A stretch of 64,000 bases of DNA, taken from Vicinamibacterales bacterium (GTDB lineage Bacteria; Acidobacteriota; Vicinamibacteria; Vicinamibacterales; SCN-69-37). Within the stretch, counting starts at the first letter, position 1; every line of letters begins with the position of its first letter. The notes under the pieces are model-generated. The model did not search any database. It was not told the DNA's origin and saw nothing but the letters and a program-made list of their open reading frames with translations. The position numbers were made by a program, and so were the translations under genes. Where the stretch lies: positions 1 to 64,000 of the forward strand of contig JAURFE010000005.1 of assembly GCA_030827135.1 (NCBI GenBank). Reading direction: 5' to 3'. Positions 29,611-38,305 of the stretch are shown here, in pieces.

Positions 29611-31107
29611 GTGGCCCGACTGACACGACGCCATCTCCTGAAGGCCGGCTTGTGGTCGGCGTCGGCCGCAGCCATGGCGCACGTTGGGGCGCGCTTTGAC
29701 ATCGGCCGCGTCGGGGCGCAACCGCTGACGACGGCCGCGCGGCGGGCGGCGGGGTTTCCGGTGGGGGCCCGTCAGTTTCATGGCGACTCATCAATTGGCG
29801 CAGCCCTGAAGTCGGGCCGAATCGTAGCCGGCTCGCCGCTGGACGCAGTCCAGCAGTCCCTGCTCGAGCGGCCCGGGGGGCCGCGTAATCTCCTGGACCT
29901 GGACGGACAGACTCCCGACGTGCGTCCAGGGCGTCCGGTCCCGGGCCTGCGCTCGCCTGCCGCCCTGCTGCGTGCGCAATTTCCGAACCTCCGGCGGCAC
30001 TTTGTCTTCGAGTACTACGCGTGGTACCGCACCGCCCCCTGGGTGCACTGGAATGAAGCGGGCCACGCCCCGCCGGCCAGTATCGCCGCGTCGACCGTGC
30101 CCGCCCTTGGCGCGTATGACTCCACGAGCGTCGCCGTCATCGAACAACACGCGCGCTGGATGGCGGACGCCGGCGTCGGCGCGATCGCAATCAGTTGGTG
30201 GGGCCAGGACTCTCGGGACGACCAGGCGACCCATCTGATCATGGACATCATGCGGGCGCACGACATCCACGTGACGTTCCACCTCGAACCGTACCGCGAC
30301 GACCGGGTGCACACCTATGCCTCCGACGTCCTGTACCTCCTCCGCGAATACGGCGACAAACGCCGCTGGGACAACTTCCTGCTGCTCGACCGTGCCGACG
30401 GCACGGCCGCACCGGTCTTCAAGTCATTCCGCACCATCCTGCCGCCGACCATCATCGACTGCAACGGTGTGCGTCAGCCGGTGCCCGACTATGCGCCCGA
30501 TGAGGCGTGGCGCGCACAGACCGATGCCATTCGCAACGCGGTACGGCCGGATTTCGACCGAATTGTCCTCCTCGCAGATTCGCTCGACCTGGGACGAACA
30601 CAGGCCTCCGGATTCGATGGCATCGCCATCTACGACAGTTACGTGCGGCCGGCCACCTGGGCGGCCGCCGCCGACACGTTCGGCGGCAACGAGCTGCTGT
30701 ATTCGTTTGCGATCAACTGCGGGTTTGACGGCTATCTGCCCGTTATCCCCCGCGGCGAGTGTGATGTGCCGCTGCCGTTTGAACCACCGATGGGCGTCGT
30801 CAACTGGTCGTCCGATCCGTCGCGTCGGGCAGCCGAGCAGGCCTCTCGCGCACGCATCCTCGAGTCGTGGCACGAAACACTGCGTCTGCAGGCCGACCGG
30901 GAACGGTTCAACGCGCGCTCAGGGTTCTTCCTCACGTACGTGAACACCTTCAACGAATGGCACGAAGGCACCAGCTTCGAACCCGCGCGACATCGACGGG
31001 ATCTCACGCCGGCCGAACGCGCCCTCGGGTATCACAACCCGGACGACGGTGCGTGGCGGCTGCACCTGCTCCAATCACTGCTGCAACCGGTCACCGGTGA
31101 CCGCTGA
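29611..31107 (+). CDS. GH99-like glycoside hydrolase with Tat signal
   Basis: A 498-aa exported protein with a Tat-like start (TRRHLLKAG, hydrophobic to about residue 27). The barrel shows FEYYAWYRTAPWVHW, AISWWGQDSRDD, FHLEPYRD, and near the C-terminus NTFNEWHEGTSFEPA. The last two are the catalytic-region motifs of GH99/GH71-like enzymes (endo-alpha-1,2-mannosidase/mannanase type). Substrate is unassigned. GTG start 38 bases after the tRNA. Its end overlaps the next gene by 11 bases. Confidence 0.8.
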   Translation: MARLTRRHLLKAGLWSASAAAMAHVGARFDIGRVGAQPLTTAARRAAGFPVGARQFHGDSSIGAALKSGRIVAGSPLDAVQQSLLERPGGPRNLLDLDGQTPDVRPGRPVPGLRSPAALLRAQFPNLRRHFVFEYYAWYRTAPWVHWNEAGHAPPASIAASTVPALGAYDSTSVAVIEQHARWMADAGVGAIAISWWGQDSRDDQATHLIMDIMRAHDIHVTFHLEPYRDDRVHTYASDVLYLLREYGDKRRWDNFLLLDRADGTAAPVFKSFRTILPPTIIDCNGVRQPVPDYAPDEAWRAQTDAIRNAVRPDFDRIVLLADSLDLGRTQASGFDGIAIYDSYVRPATWAAAADTFGGNELLYSFAINCGFDGYLPVIPRGECDVPLPFEPPMGVVNWSSDPSRRAAEQASRARILESWHETLRLQADRERFNARSGFFLTYVNTFNEWHEGTSFEPARHRRDLTPAERALGYHNPDDGAWRLHLLQSLLQPVTGDR

Positions 31108-32167
31108 GCCCGCGCCTCGTCGCCCTGCGACCGTGCACGTGCTGTCGATTCACGCAGGCTACCGCTGTCAGCACGCGGGGCGGTGCTGCACCTCCAACTG
31201 GCCCATTCCCGTCGAACCGTCCCACCTCACGCGGCTGGAGGATCTGATCGCGCGCGGTGTCGTCGCGCCCACGGGACCAGCTATCGCCGCGGTCATCCGG
31301 GAGCCCGACGGGCCGGCACTGCTGGGCCGCGATCACGGACGGTGCGTCTTTCACGATACCCACGCCGCCGGCGGATGCCGGATCCAGCGCGCGGCCGGGC
31401 ACGAGGCCCTGCCCCTGTCGTGCCGGCAGTTTCCGCGGCAGTCGGTCACCGATCCCCGTGGCGTCTCCGTGACGCTCTCGCACTACTGCCCGACCGCCCG
31501 CGCCTTGCTCAGCACCGCCGGGGGTCCGGTCGGGATTGTTGACCGCACAACGGCGTTTCCGGCCCACGAGGAATACGCCGGCCTTGACGCCACGGCCAGT
31601 CTTCCGCCGCTCCTCCATCCCCGGTGCCTGCTTGAGTGGGACGCGTGGTGGCTGACTGAGGCGCTCGCGGTGCGGTTGGTTGATGACGACCCGCGGCGAG
31701 GACTTCCGCGTCTCGCGCTCGCCGTCGAACACCTGCGGACATGGCGCCCCGGCACGGTTCCGCTTCGCGACCTCGTGCAGCGCGCGTTTGATGTGGCGTC
31801 GATCGCCGCTGTGGCTGAGTGGGACCCTGCCGCCGATGCTCTGGCGACGCACGTGGCCGACGCCCTGGCCGCCGTGCCGGAGGAGTGGCGGCCGGACGCC
31901 GGCCGAGCGCTCGCCACACGTGCCGCAGCACTGCCGGACGGCGAGGTCGGACGATTCCTCGCTGCGCACGTCTTTGCAAACTGGTCGGCCTATACCGGGC
32001 GCGGACTGCGCACCTGGTATCGATCGGTCGAAGCGGCGGGATGTCTGGTACGACTGACGAACGACCCGGGGATGGTCGACCTGGTGTTGCGGCATCTCGC
32101 CGACTCCAGCGCGCTCATCACGCGCTGGAGTCGAGCGGAGACCTCGCCGGTTATTCGCCGGCCATGA
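31097..32167 (+). CDS. YkgJ-type cysteine-cluster protein
   Basis: A 356-aa protein. The N-terminal domain carries CQHAGRCCTSNWPI, CVFHDTH, CRIQRAAGHEALPLSCRQFPR and HYCPTAR, the spaced cysteines of the CxxxCC (YkgJ/FliB-related) zinc or iron cluster family. The rest (residues ~150-356) is helical, Ala-rich, without recognised motifs. The GTG at 31097 overlaps the hydrolase gene; a GTG at 31133 is possible. The 3' end overlaps pruA (convergent) by 17 bases. Confidence 0.7.
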   Translation: MTAEPAPRRPATVHVLSIHAGYRCQHAGRCCTSNWPIPVEPSHLTRLEDLIARGVVAPTGPAIAAVIREPDGPALLGRDHGRCVFHDTHAAGGCRIQRAAGHEALPLSCRQFPRQSVTDPRGVSVTLSHYCPTARALLSTAGGPVGIVDRTTAFPAHEEYAGLDATASLPPLLHPRCLLEWDAWWLTEALAVRLVDDDPRRGLPRLALAVEHLRTWRPGTVPLRDLVQRAFDVASIAAVAEWDPAADALATHVADALAAVPEEWRPDAGRALATRAAALPDGEVGRFLAAHVFANWSAYTGRGLRTWYRSVEAAGCLVRLTNDPGMVDLVLRHLADSSALITRWSRAETSPVIRRP

Positions 32168-33800
32168 ACGGGTACTTGTAGTCGGCAGCCGGCACGAACG
32201 TTTCCTTGATCGTGCGCGTGCTCACCCACCGCGTCAGGTTCGACTTGGAACCCGCCTTGTCGTTGGTGCCCGACGCGCGGGCGCCACCAAACGGCTGCTG
32301 ACCGACGACCGCGCCCGTGGGCTTGTCGTTGATGTAGAAATTGCCCGCCGCATTCCGCAACGCGCTCGTCGCCTCGCGCACGGCCGACCGCTCCTGCGCG
32401 AACACGGCGCCCGTCAAGGCGTATGGCGAGGTGCGGTCGAGGATGTCGAGTGTCTCGTGCCACTTGCCATCCGGGTAGACATATGTCGTGACCACGGGTC
32501 CGAAGATCTCCTCGCACAGCAGGCGGTACGACGGGTCGTTCGTCTCGACCAGCGTCGGCTCAATGAAGTAGCCCTTCGACGCATCGCAGCCGCCGCCCTG
32601 CAGCACCTTGGCGCCCTTTTTGGCATCGGCGATGTACGCGCTGATTCGATCAAACGCCTTCTTGTCGATGACCGCGCTCATGAAGTTCCGGAAATCGCGC
32701 GGATCGCCCATCTTGATCTCGCGCATCATCGCAATCGTCCGGTCGCGCACTTCGCTCCACAACGACTGCGGCACGTAGACACGACTGGCGGCCGAGCACT
32801 TCTGGCCCTGATACTCGAACCCGCCGCGCACAATCGCCACCGCCACCGCCTGCGGATCCGCCGAGGGGTGCGCAATGATGAAGTCCTTGCCGCCGGTCTC
32901 ACCCACCAGGCGCGGATAGGTCTTGTAGCGGCTGATGTTCTCCCCCACGGTCTTCCACATGCTCTGGAACACTTCGGTGCTTCCGGTGAAGTGAATGCCC
33001 GCGAGATCGGGCGAGTTCAACACGACGTCACTGATCGCGCCGGCACTGCCGGGCACGAAATTGATGACGCCTGGAGGCAGCCCCGCCGCCTCGAAAATCT
33101 TCATGACGTAGTATCCGCTCAACACCGCCGTGGATGCCGGCTTCCACACTGCGGTGTTCCCCATCAGCGCGGGCGCACTCGACAGGTTGCCGCCAATCGC
33201 CGTGAAGTTGAACGGCGACACCGCGTAGATGAAGCCTTCGAGGGCGCGGTATTCCAGCTGATTCCACACGCCCGGGCCGTTCGCCGGCTGCTCGCCGTAG
33301 ATGTCCTGCGCGTACTGGGCGTTGAAGCGCCAGAAATCGATCAGCTCGCATGCCGCATCGATTTCGGCCTGATACACCGTCTTCGCCTGCCCCAGCATCG
33401 TCGCCGCATTCAGCGTCGCGTTATGGGTGGTGGCCAGCAACTCCGCGGCCTTCAGAATAACGGCGGCCCGATCCTCCCAGGGCCAGCTCGCCCACTCGCG
33501 GCGGGCGGCAAGCGCAGCGTCAATCGCCTGCTGCACATGTTCCGGAGAGGCCATGTGGTAGTCGGCGAGCACGTGGCCGTGGTCAAACGGCATCACGCAT
33601 TGCCCGGTCTTGCCGGTGCGGATTTCCTTGCCGCCGATGATGATCGGAATGTCGACCCGCTCGGTGGCCATGGAGGCCAGGCGCGCCTTGAGGGCTGCCC
33701 GCTCGGGGGACCCGGGCGCGTAGGACTTGACGGGTTCATTGACAGCCGCGGGCACGCGGCGTACGGCACTGAGCGAAGCGATGGAAGACATGCGGAACAT
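32151..33800 (-). CDS. pruA: L-glutamate gamma-semialdehyde (1-pyrroline-5-carboxylate) dehydrogenase
   Basis: Second step of proline degradation, NAD+-dependent oxidation to glutamate; 549 aa. AVSPFNFTAIGGNL, IHFTGSTEVFQ, catalytic Glu in LVGETGGKDF, catalytic Cys in YQGQKCSAASR and EEIFGPVVTTYVY are present. The GNFYINDKPTGAVVGQQPFGG segment is specific to P5C dehydrogenases. It is stand-alone, not fused to PutA, and no proline dehydrogenase is nearby. ATGs at 33800 and 33791 are both possible. Confidence 0.95.
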   Translation of the reverse strand: MFRMSSIASLSAVRRVPAAVNEPVKSYAPGSPERAALKARLASMATERVDIPIIIGGKEIRTGKTGQCVMPFDHGHVLADYHMASPEHVQQAIDAALAARREWASWPWEDRAAVILKAAELLATTHNATLNAATMLGQAKTVYQAEIDAACELIDFWRFNAQYAQDIYGEQPANGPGVWNQLEYRALEGFIYAVSPFNFTAIGGNLSSAPALMGNTAVWKPASTAVLSGYYVMKIFEAAGLPPGVINFVPGSAGAISDVVLNSPDLAGIHFTGSTEVFQSMWKTVGENISRYKTYPRLVGETGGKDFIIAHPSADPQAVAVAIVRGGFEYQGQKCSAASRVYVPQSLWSEVRDRTIAMMREIKMGDPRDFRNFMSAVIDKKAFDRISAYIADAKKGAKVLQGGGCDASKGYFIEPTLVETNDPSYRLLCEEIFGPVVTTYVYPDGKWHETLDILDRTSPYALTGAVFAQERSAVREATSALRNAAGNFYINDKPTGAVVGQQPFGGARASGTNDKAGSKSNLTRWVSTRTIKETFVPAADYKYPFMAGE

Positions 33801-33867
33801 CTTACATCTGCCGCCGCGAATCGGGAATCGACGGGCCGAGATCGCTTAGAATCGAAGGCGGCGTTTT

Positions 33868-34212
33868 ATGGAAATTACCCGGCGGATTGAGGATGGCGTT
33901 GCGGTGCTGGCCCTGGTGGGCCGGCTCACGGTGAACGACACGCCCGGCGAGTTGAAGGCTGCGGCGGCGCAGGCGATCACCGCGGGTGCAACAGCGGTTG
34001 CGCTCGATCTGTCCCAGGTGCCGTACATCGACAGCACACGGCTCGGCGAATTGATCGCCGCACACATCACGGTCGCGCGTCAGAACGGCCGTCTGGTTCT
34101 GATCTGCCCCACCCAGCGCATCACGGCACTGCTGAAACTCGCCGGCCTCGAAGGGATCTTCAAAACCTACCCGTCATTCGACGCCGCCCGCACCGCCCTG
34201 CGCCGGGGCTGA
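33868..34212 (+). CDS. STAS-domain anti-sigma factor antagonist
   Basis: A 114-aa single-domain protein. The STAS core reads ALVGRLTVNDTPGELKA, VALDLSQVPYIDSTRLGELI, and the terminal LAGLEGIFKTYPS. Ser/Thr in IDSTRLG is where SpoIIAA/RsbV homologues are phosphorylated. The partner kinase and phosphatase are not adjacent, but the SpoIIE phosphatase at 10031 could act on it (inference). TAGAAT at 33847-33852 may be a -10 box. Confidence 0.85.
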   Translation: MEITRRIEDGVAVLALVGRLTVNDTPGELKAAAAQAITAGATAVALDLSQVPYIDSTRLGELIAAHITVARQNGRLVLICPTQRITALLKLAGLEGIFKTYPSFDAARTALRRG

Positions 34213-34225
34213 CGGCGCCCCCGGA

Positions 34226-34735
34226 TTACGCCCCGGCCGCCGGTTCCGCCGCCCGGGCGCCCAGTTCCCGATCAAGATCAAGGATCGACGACGGATCGTC
34301 CTTCACCATGCGCAGCTTCGCGACGATGTCGCGGACGGTTTTTTCCTCTTCGACCTGCTCGGTGATGAACCACTGCAGTTCGGCCATGGCCGCAAAGACC
34401 TTTTCGGTGAAGGCCATCTCGTAAAGGGCGTCGATCTGCTGGCTGACCACCTTCTCCTGGGCCTGCGCCGCCTCGAAGACCTCGAGGAGCGACCCGAAGG
34501 TGGCACCCGGTTCGGCAATTCCGCCGAGTGTCACTGGATAATGGCGGGCAATCAGGAAGTTGAGCAGCTTCATCGCGTGCGCGTACTCTTCCTGACTCTG
34601 CAGCCGAAACCAGTGGCCGGCGCCCGTGAACTGGCGGTGTTCACACCAGGCCGCCATCGCCAGATACGAAAAGGACGCGGAGAACTCGGCCGCGACCTGC
34701 TGGTTGATTGCACTGAGCACTTTGGGAGTCATCAT
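34226..34735 (-). CDS. Ferritin
   Basis: A 169-aa iron-storage protein. The ferroxidase-centre residues lie in QQVAAEFSASFSYLAMAAWCE, LQSQEEYAHAMKL, EKVVSQQIDAL and LQWFITEQVEEEK, the standard bacterial FtnA layout. Start: two adjacent ATGs (34735/34732) after GAGGTAGAG. The C-terminal Ala-rich tail is short. It is divergent from the M28 peptidase and reads towards the STAS gene. Confidence 0.93.
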   Translation of the reverse strand: MMTPKVLSAINQQVAAEFSASFSYLAMAAWCEHRQFTGAGHWFRLQSQEEYAHAMKLLNFLIARHYPVTLGGIAEPGATFGSLLEVFEAAQAQEKVVSQQIDALYEMAFTEKVFAAMAELQWFITEQVEEEKTVRDIVAKLRMVKDDPSSILDLDRELGARAAEPAAGA

Positions 34736-34780
34736 CTCTACCTCGTCTTCCCCAGTATGTCCTATCCAGGAGCGGCTATC

Positions 34781-37309
34781 ATGTCGGCCATGGCACGACG
34801 CTCCCGTCTTCCGCTTCTCACCGCTGCCGTCCTCCTGCTTGTGGGCACGTCCAGCGCCTCCCGCCTCTCCGCACAGGCCGGTCCGGCCGCCGATTACCGA
34901 GCGGCAGTTGACCTCTGGGAAGCGGGCCGGTATCACGACGCGCTACCGCGCCTGCTCGCCGTTCTCCGGTCGCCGGCGTCGGCGGACTACCTTGAGCGCA
35001 TCGCACTGTTGACCGGCGAGTGGTACCCGTCCACCGCCATCGCTGACGATGGACGGCTGCCCAGGCTGTCACCGTCGGGCCAGTTCGTCTCGTACGAAGT
35101 CGGCCCCGCCGCGGACCCGACGACGCGCATCGTCCGCGCCACTGCCGGTGGGCCACTCGTCGCCGAGGTGCGCGGCGAAGGCGTGGTGATCAACGCCGCC
35201 GGCACCCACGCCGCCTGGATCCGGCAGCCGGATGGCGCCCTGGTGTCGCGCGACCTGCGCTCGGGCGCCGAGACCCTCCACAACACAGGGGCCCTGCTCA
35301 AGACCGCGCCGCACTTTGCAGCCGATGGCCGCCAGCTCCTGTTTGTCGGCGCCGACCCGGGTGACCTCACCCGATCAGACATCTATCGCACGCGGCAAGG
35401 CGAGGTCGCGGAACGCCTGACGACCGAGGCAGGCTTCAAGACGCTGTCGGCCGTCGACCCCTCCGGCGCCGCCCTGCTCTACATCACCGGCGGGGCGCCG
35501 ACCTTCCGCGCCCCGGGCGCCGCTCCGGCAGGCGGCCGCGCGGGTGCCGGGGGGCGTGCAGGAGGTGCGGGCGGGGGGACGACCGCGACGTTCTCCGTGC
35601 TGAATCTGTCCACCGGGGCCACACGCACCATGCCGGGCACCGGGGCCACCATGTCGGCCAACGGACAGACCCTCGCGTGGGTGACCCGCAGCGCGGACGC
35701 CTACACCTTGTACACATCCCCGACGCTGTCGGACACGGTCACGGTCGTGCGCACCGGGCGGGAGCGATTGGAGGCGCCGGCGCTCTCCCCGGACGGCACG
35801 GCCGTCGCCTATCAATGGATGCAGTTCTCGGACTGGGACATCTATGTCTCACGCGGCACCATCCACACACGGGTGACGCGCGACATCCAGCACGACCTCC
35901 TGCCGCGATTCCTGACCAGCACCACTCTCATCGGCATGATGGGCGAAGCGCGGCACCGCCGCAGCCAGATTTACGACCTCGTGACCGGCACGCGGCGGCG
36001 TCTGCTCCACAACAACACCATTCGCACCGTCGTGCCCGAGTACAGCTGGCAGGGCTCCGCCGACGGGCGCTACGTGCTCACGGTCGCCGATTATGACGGC
36101 GACACGGTGTCTCCGGAGCGCGGCATCTACGTCACCGATCTGACGCGCACGATCACACCGGCGGAGCTGACGACGCGCCTGACCGCGCAACTCGCGCACG
36201 AGACGGAATTGCGGACGCGCACCACCGCGATGTTCCAGCCGATGGCCGCGCAGGTGCGTGAGGTCCTCGCGGACGCGTCGGTGACCCGCGTCTTTGAACA
36301 TGCGAAGGATCTTTTCGCGTTTGACTCCAAACACATCTCCCAGCCCGGCAACGCCAGGGCGATCGAGTATCTGGCCAACGCGTATGCGTCGTTCGGCTAT
36401 CAGCCTGAGCAGCAGTGGTTCACGCAGGCCAACGCCCTTGGCGGCCGCACGGCCAACGTGCTGGCCACGCTGCGAGGGACCGTGAACCCCGAGCTGGTGT
36501 ACGTCATCTCCAGCCACTTCGATTCAGTCGCCACGGGTCCGGGTGCCGACGATGACACGTCGGGCACGACTGCGCTGCTCGAGACCGCGCGCCTGCTCGC
36601 GAAGACGCCGATGCCGGCGACGATCATCTTTGCGTCGCTGACCGGCGAGGAAGCCGGCTTGCTCGGCAGCCGCGAATTTGTGCGGCAGGCGGCGGCAAAC
36701 AAGGTGCGCATTGTGGGCGCGCTGAACAATGACATGATCGGCTGGGCCGGTGAAGGTCCCCAGCTGAACAACACGATCCGGTACTCGAACGCCGGCATCC
36801 GTGACATCCAGCATGCGGCCGCGTTCCTCTTCACCGACATCGTGCTCTATGACACGAAGTACTACCGCGGCACAGACGCCGCCGCCTTCTACGAAGCGTG
36901 GGGCGACATCGTCGGCGGGATCGGGTCGTACCCGATTCTGGCCAATCCGCACTATCACCAGCCAACCGACTACCTGGACACGATCAATCAGCGCCAGGTG
37001 ACCGAAACGGCGAAGGTGACGGCCGCAACCATCATGTATCTGGCGTCGAGTCCATCCCGACTGAACAACCTCGTGGCCGCGCGCACCGGCAACGGCGTGA
37101 CCCTCACGTGGGACGCCAGTCCTGAAACCGGCATCACCTCCTACATCGTCGCCTACGGTCCAGCAGCCGACCCTCTGCGCACGCGCATCACGGTGCGAAC
37201 GCCCACGGCCACCCTTCCCTCGCTGCCGGCCGGCACACGGATCGCCGTCAAGGCCGTCAACGACAAAGGCCTCGAGGGCTGGGACTGGGCGAGGGGAGAA
37301 GTCAGGTGA
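34781..37309 (+). CDS. Secreted TolB-propeller/M28 peptidase with C-terminal Fn3-like domain
   Basis: An 842-aa exported protein. A signal peptide (to about residue 28, RLSAQ) is followed by a WD40/TolB-like beta-propeller (~80-500) broken by a Gly/Ala/Arg low-complexity loop. The M28 domain (~560-760) has SSHFDSVATG, GADDDTSGTTALLE, TGEEAGLLGSR, NNDMIGW and NPHYHQPTD. The last ~80 residues look like a fibronectin type III fold. The ATG at 34781 has AGGAG eight bases upstream. Confidence 0.88.
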   Translation: MSAMARRSRLPLLTAAVLLLVGTSSASRLSAQAGPAADYRAAVDLWEAGRYHDALPRLLAVLRSPASADYLERIALLTGEWYPSTAIADDGRLPRLSPSGQFVSYEVGPAADPTTRIVRATAGGPLVAEVRGEGVVINAAGTHAAWIRQPDGALVSRDLRSGAETLHNTGALLKTAPHFAADGRQLLFVGADPGDLTRSDIYRTRQGEVAERLTTEAGFKTLSAVDPSGAALLYITGGAPTFRAPGAAPAGGRAGAGGRAGGAGGGTTATFSVLNLSTGATRTMPGTGATMSANGQTLAWVTRSADAYTLYTSPTLSDTVTVVRTGRERLEAPALSPDGTAVAYQWMQFSDWDIYVSRGTIHTRVTRDIQHDLLPRFLTSTTLIGMMGEARHRRSQIYDLVTGTRRRLLHNNTIRTVVPEYSWQGSADGRYVLTVADYDGDTVSPERGIYVTDLTRTITPAELTTRLTAQLAHETELRTRTTAMFQPMAAQVREVLADASVTRVFEHAKDLFAFDSKHISQPGNARAIEYLANAYASFGYQPEQQWFTQANALGGRTANVLATLRGTVNPELVYVISSHFDSVATGPGADDDTSGTTALLETARLLAKTPMPATIIFASLTGEEAGLLGSREFVRQAAANKVRIVGALNNDMIGWAGEGPQLNNTIRYSNAGIRDIQHAAAFLFTDIVLYDTKYYRGTDAAAFYEAWGDIVGGIGSYPILANPHYHQPTDYLDTINQRQVTETAKVTAATIMYLASSPSRLNNLVAARTGNGVTLTWDASPETGITSYIVAYGPAADPLRTRITVRTPTATLPSLPAGTRIAVKAVNDKGLEGWDWARGEVR

Positions 37310-37342
37310 TTGAGGATTGAGGATTGAGGATTGAGGATTGAC
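37308..37342. repeat. Five tandem copies of a 7-bp repeat
   Basis: GATTGAG occurs four times in a row followed by GATTGAC, beginning within the stop codon of the M28 gene and ending three bases before the next start codon. Confidence 0.95.
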
Positions 37343-37344
37343 TT

Positions 37345-38301
37345 GTGAGTGTTCGCGTTTGTCCCCAGTGCGGATTTTCGCACCTGCGGCCGTCGCGGGC
37401 GCACACTGGGTTTGGGCACGTGCAGGCGTGGTGGACCCGGACGCGGTGGTTCCAGTGTCAGACGTGCGGCTGGCGCGGGCGGATCCGCGACGTGTGGAGT
37501 GCCGATACGGCGTTCCCGGATCTCCCGCCGCTGCGTCTCGGGCGCGAACTCGACATCGAGGTCCTGCAGCAACGGGATGAAGAAGCGCTCGTGGACCTCG
37601 TGCTCTCCCACCAGGACGCGATCCAGCGCACGGTCAAATTGTGGCTCGACGACAGCCGACCGGCGCCCCCGGGATGGCTGCGCGTCACGACCGTCGCCAG
37701 TGCCAAGCGGTTGCTGACCGCCCAGGTGGTGCACGAAATTTCGCTCGACTACGACCTTGGATGGTGTTTGGACTGCATCAGCCGGCGGGAACACCTGAAA
37801 CACACCGAGCACCGCCACTGCCCGCATACGCCGACAGGGTACGACCTCGTGGTCTGGATGGCGCAGTCGGGCCACTGGCCGACGCTGCCGCCGACCGTCC
37901 ACAGTGGCAACCTGGATGGCGGGGCCCGGATGCTCGGCGTGATCGCCCGGCACTGGCACGGGGACCTGCTCGTCACGCCGGTCGCGGCGCCGGAGGCGGC
38001 GGGTGTCGCCCACGCGTCCCCACCTCCGGGCGTCACCACCACGCAGCATGCGGCCGTCGCGACGTTGACGGTGTGCCCGGAGTGCCACGGTCCCTATCTG
38101 CAGCGGGCGCATCGGCACTCAACCCTGGATCGCTGGCGCACACGCGTCACACGCCGGTATCCGGTGCGGTGTGCGGCCTGCGGATGGACCCGCTGGGTGG
38201 CCGCGCCGATTCTTGTGCGCTTCAGTTCCGGCACCGACACGCCGTCGGACCCTATCGAAGGTCGCCAGATCGAGCGCATCGATCCAGACGACGTAGAATA
38301 G
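37345..38301 (+). CDS. cREC-like (cyclic-phosphate-processing receiver) domain between two zinc ribbons
   Basis: A 318-aa protein. Residues ~5-47 are a zinc ribbon (CPQCG...CQTCGWRG). Residues ~95-200 match the cyclic-phosphate-processing receiver (cREC) pattern: LWLDDSRPAPPGW, then TTVASAKRLLTAQVVHEISLDYDLG, then a TGYDLVVWM segment and a VHSGNLDGGARM end. Residues ~240-290 hold a second ribbon (CPECHGPYL...CAACGWTRWV). Known cREC proteins have been linked to RNA repair and conflict systems by comparative genomics; the ribbon-cREC-ribbon fusion is not one I recognise. GTG start. A His/Cys-rich insert (CLDC...HTEHRHCPH) interrupts the domain and may bind another metal. Confidence 0.75.
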   Translation: MSVRVCPQCGFSHLRPSRAHTGFGHVQAWWTRTRWFQCQTCGWRGRIRDVWSADTAFPDLPPLRLGRELDIEVLQQRDEEALVDLVLSHQDAIQRTVKLWLDDSRPAPPGWLRVTTVASAKRLLTAQVVHEISLDYDLGWCLDCISRREHLKHTEHRHCPHTPTGYDLVVWMAQSGHWPTLPPTVHSGNLDGGARMLGVIARHWHGDLLVTPVAAPEAAGVAHASPPPGVTTTQHAAVATLTVCPECHGPYLQRAHRHSTLDRWRTRVTRRYPVRCAACGWTRWVAAPILVRFSSGTDTPSDPIEGRQIERIDPDDVE

Positions 38302-38305
38302 CGGC

